Under the pieces are notes generated by a model. The model was not told the origin of the DNA and made no database searches. It saw nothing but the letters and a program-made list of their open reading frames with translations. The position numbers and the translations under genes are program-made. Source: SUG1106 sp964651095 (GTDB lineage: Bacteria > Bacillota > Clostridia > Peptostreptococcales > Anaerovoracaceae). Taken from it: 14,211 nt of DNA. The stretch is from assembly GCA_964651095.1 (NCBI GenBank), contig CAZYWO010000045.1:1-14211 (forward strand), given 5' to 3'. Each line of letters starts with the position of its first letter. The stretch's first letter is position 1. This document shows positions 13,959-14,211 of this stretch, one piece after another.

Positions 13959-13983
13959 AAGCCGGAATTTCAGATTCCGGCTT
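13959..13983 (-). terminator. Hairpin terminator downstream of rpmE
   Basis: AAGCCGGAAT (13959-13968) and ATTCCGGCTT (13974-13983) form a perfect 10-pair stem with a 5-base loop. On the minus strand it follows the rpmE stop by about 30 bases and is trailed by TCTTTATG, a weak U-rich tail. It probably ends or reduces rpmE transcription before prfA. Confidence 0.65.
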
Positions 13984-14014
13984 CGATTTTTCGATTATAA
14001 GTATACTTTAACTA

Positions 14015-14211
14015 TTAAATGTTGTATTTGCTCTTGAACTTTTCAACACGGCCGCCTCTGTTGATAAACTTCTGCTGACCTGTGAAGAATGGATGACACT
14101 GTGAACATACGTCAAGTCTCATTTCTTCTTTTATTGATTTAGTAATAAAAGAATTACCACATGCGCAAGTTACTTTACATTCCTTATAATCAGGATGGAT
14201 TCCTTCCTTCA
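14015..14211 (-). CDS. rpmE: Ribosomal protein L31, C+ zinc-binding type (start cut by window edge)
   Basis: Large-subunit ribosomal protein L31. The visible 64 residues begin KEGIHPDYKECKVTCAC and end KFKSKYNI. The window's last two bases complete all but the A of the ATG, so only one base of the gene is missing and the full protein has 65 residues. Four cysteines in a CxC...CxxC arrangement (Cys16, Cys18, Cys36, Cys39 of the full protein) mark the zinc-binding form, which serves as a zinc store and is replaced by a C- paralogue under zinc limitation in some bacteria. The gene ends with tandem stops TAA-TAG (14015-14017, 14012-14014). Its ribosome binding site and promoter lie outside the window. 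Confidence 0.96.
   Translation of the reverse strand, partial: KEGIHPDYKECKVTCACGNSFITKSIKEEMRLDVCSQCHPFFTGQQKFINRGGRVEKFKSKYNI

Overview
The window looks like a chromosomal segment of a low-GC anaerobic Firmicute, most likely class Clostridia. The evidence is the AT-rich intergenic DNA, the strong AGGAGG-type ribosome binding sites, the frequent GTG/TTG starts, a C+ type ribosomal protein L31, and the rpmE-prfA-tsaC-rpiB-upp gene order, which is a reduced form of an order known from Firmicutes. No genus can be assigned from sequence alone. I see no rRNA, tRNA, insertion sequence, CRISPR array or phage gene.

Layout. (1) 1-1448, plus strand: a promoter and two short CHR-domain (chromate transporter family) membrane proteins, the usual two-gene form in which two half-transporters probably pair. 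The 126-base gap between them is structured. (2) 1551-7847, minus strand: a catabolic-looking cluster, in transcription order a TAXI-type TRAP solute-binding lipoprotein, a fused DctQ-DctM TRAP permease, a metal-dependent amidohydrolase, an L-lactate-permease-family transporter, and a 49-residue two-helix membrane protein. The last is too short for ordinary gene calling, and its ribosome binding site overlaps the stop codon of the permease gene. (3) 7848-8142: a divergent control region with a promoter for each direction and several overlapping inverted repeats. (4) 8143-9009, plus strand: a LysR-type regulator. (5) 9066-9095: a hairpin able to terminate transcription from both sides. (6) 9129-14211, minus strand: a housekeeping run, rpmE (start just cut by the window edge), prfA, tsaC, rpiB, upp, tyrS.

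How the genes may work together. The LysR protein probably controls its own promoter and the divergent TRAP operon. The binding lipoprotein captures an organic anion outside the cell and the TRAP permease imports it. The amidohydrolase could cleave a C-N bond in it. The LctP-family carrier could export or exchange a carboxylate product, or bring in a second substrate. The substrate cannot be read from the sequence. One regulated unit holding two unrelated secondary transporters, one hydrolase and a coupled mini-membrane protein is the best candidate here for an undescribed system.

Smaller oddities include a strong hairpin between the binding-protein and permease genes, a GC-rich coding-like remnant before the amidohydrolase, a GTGA overlap at the end of the amidohydrolase gene, the absence of prmC next to prfA, and an insertion in TyrS.
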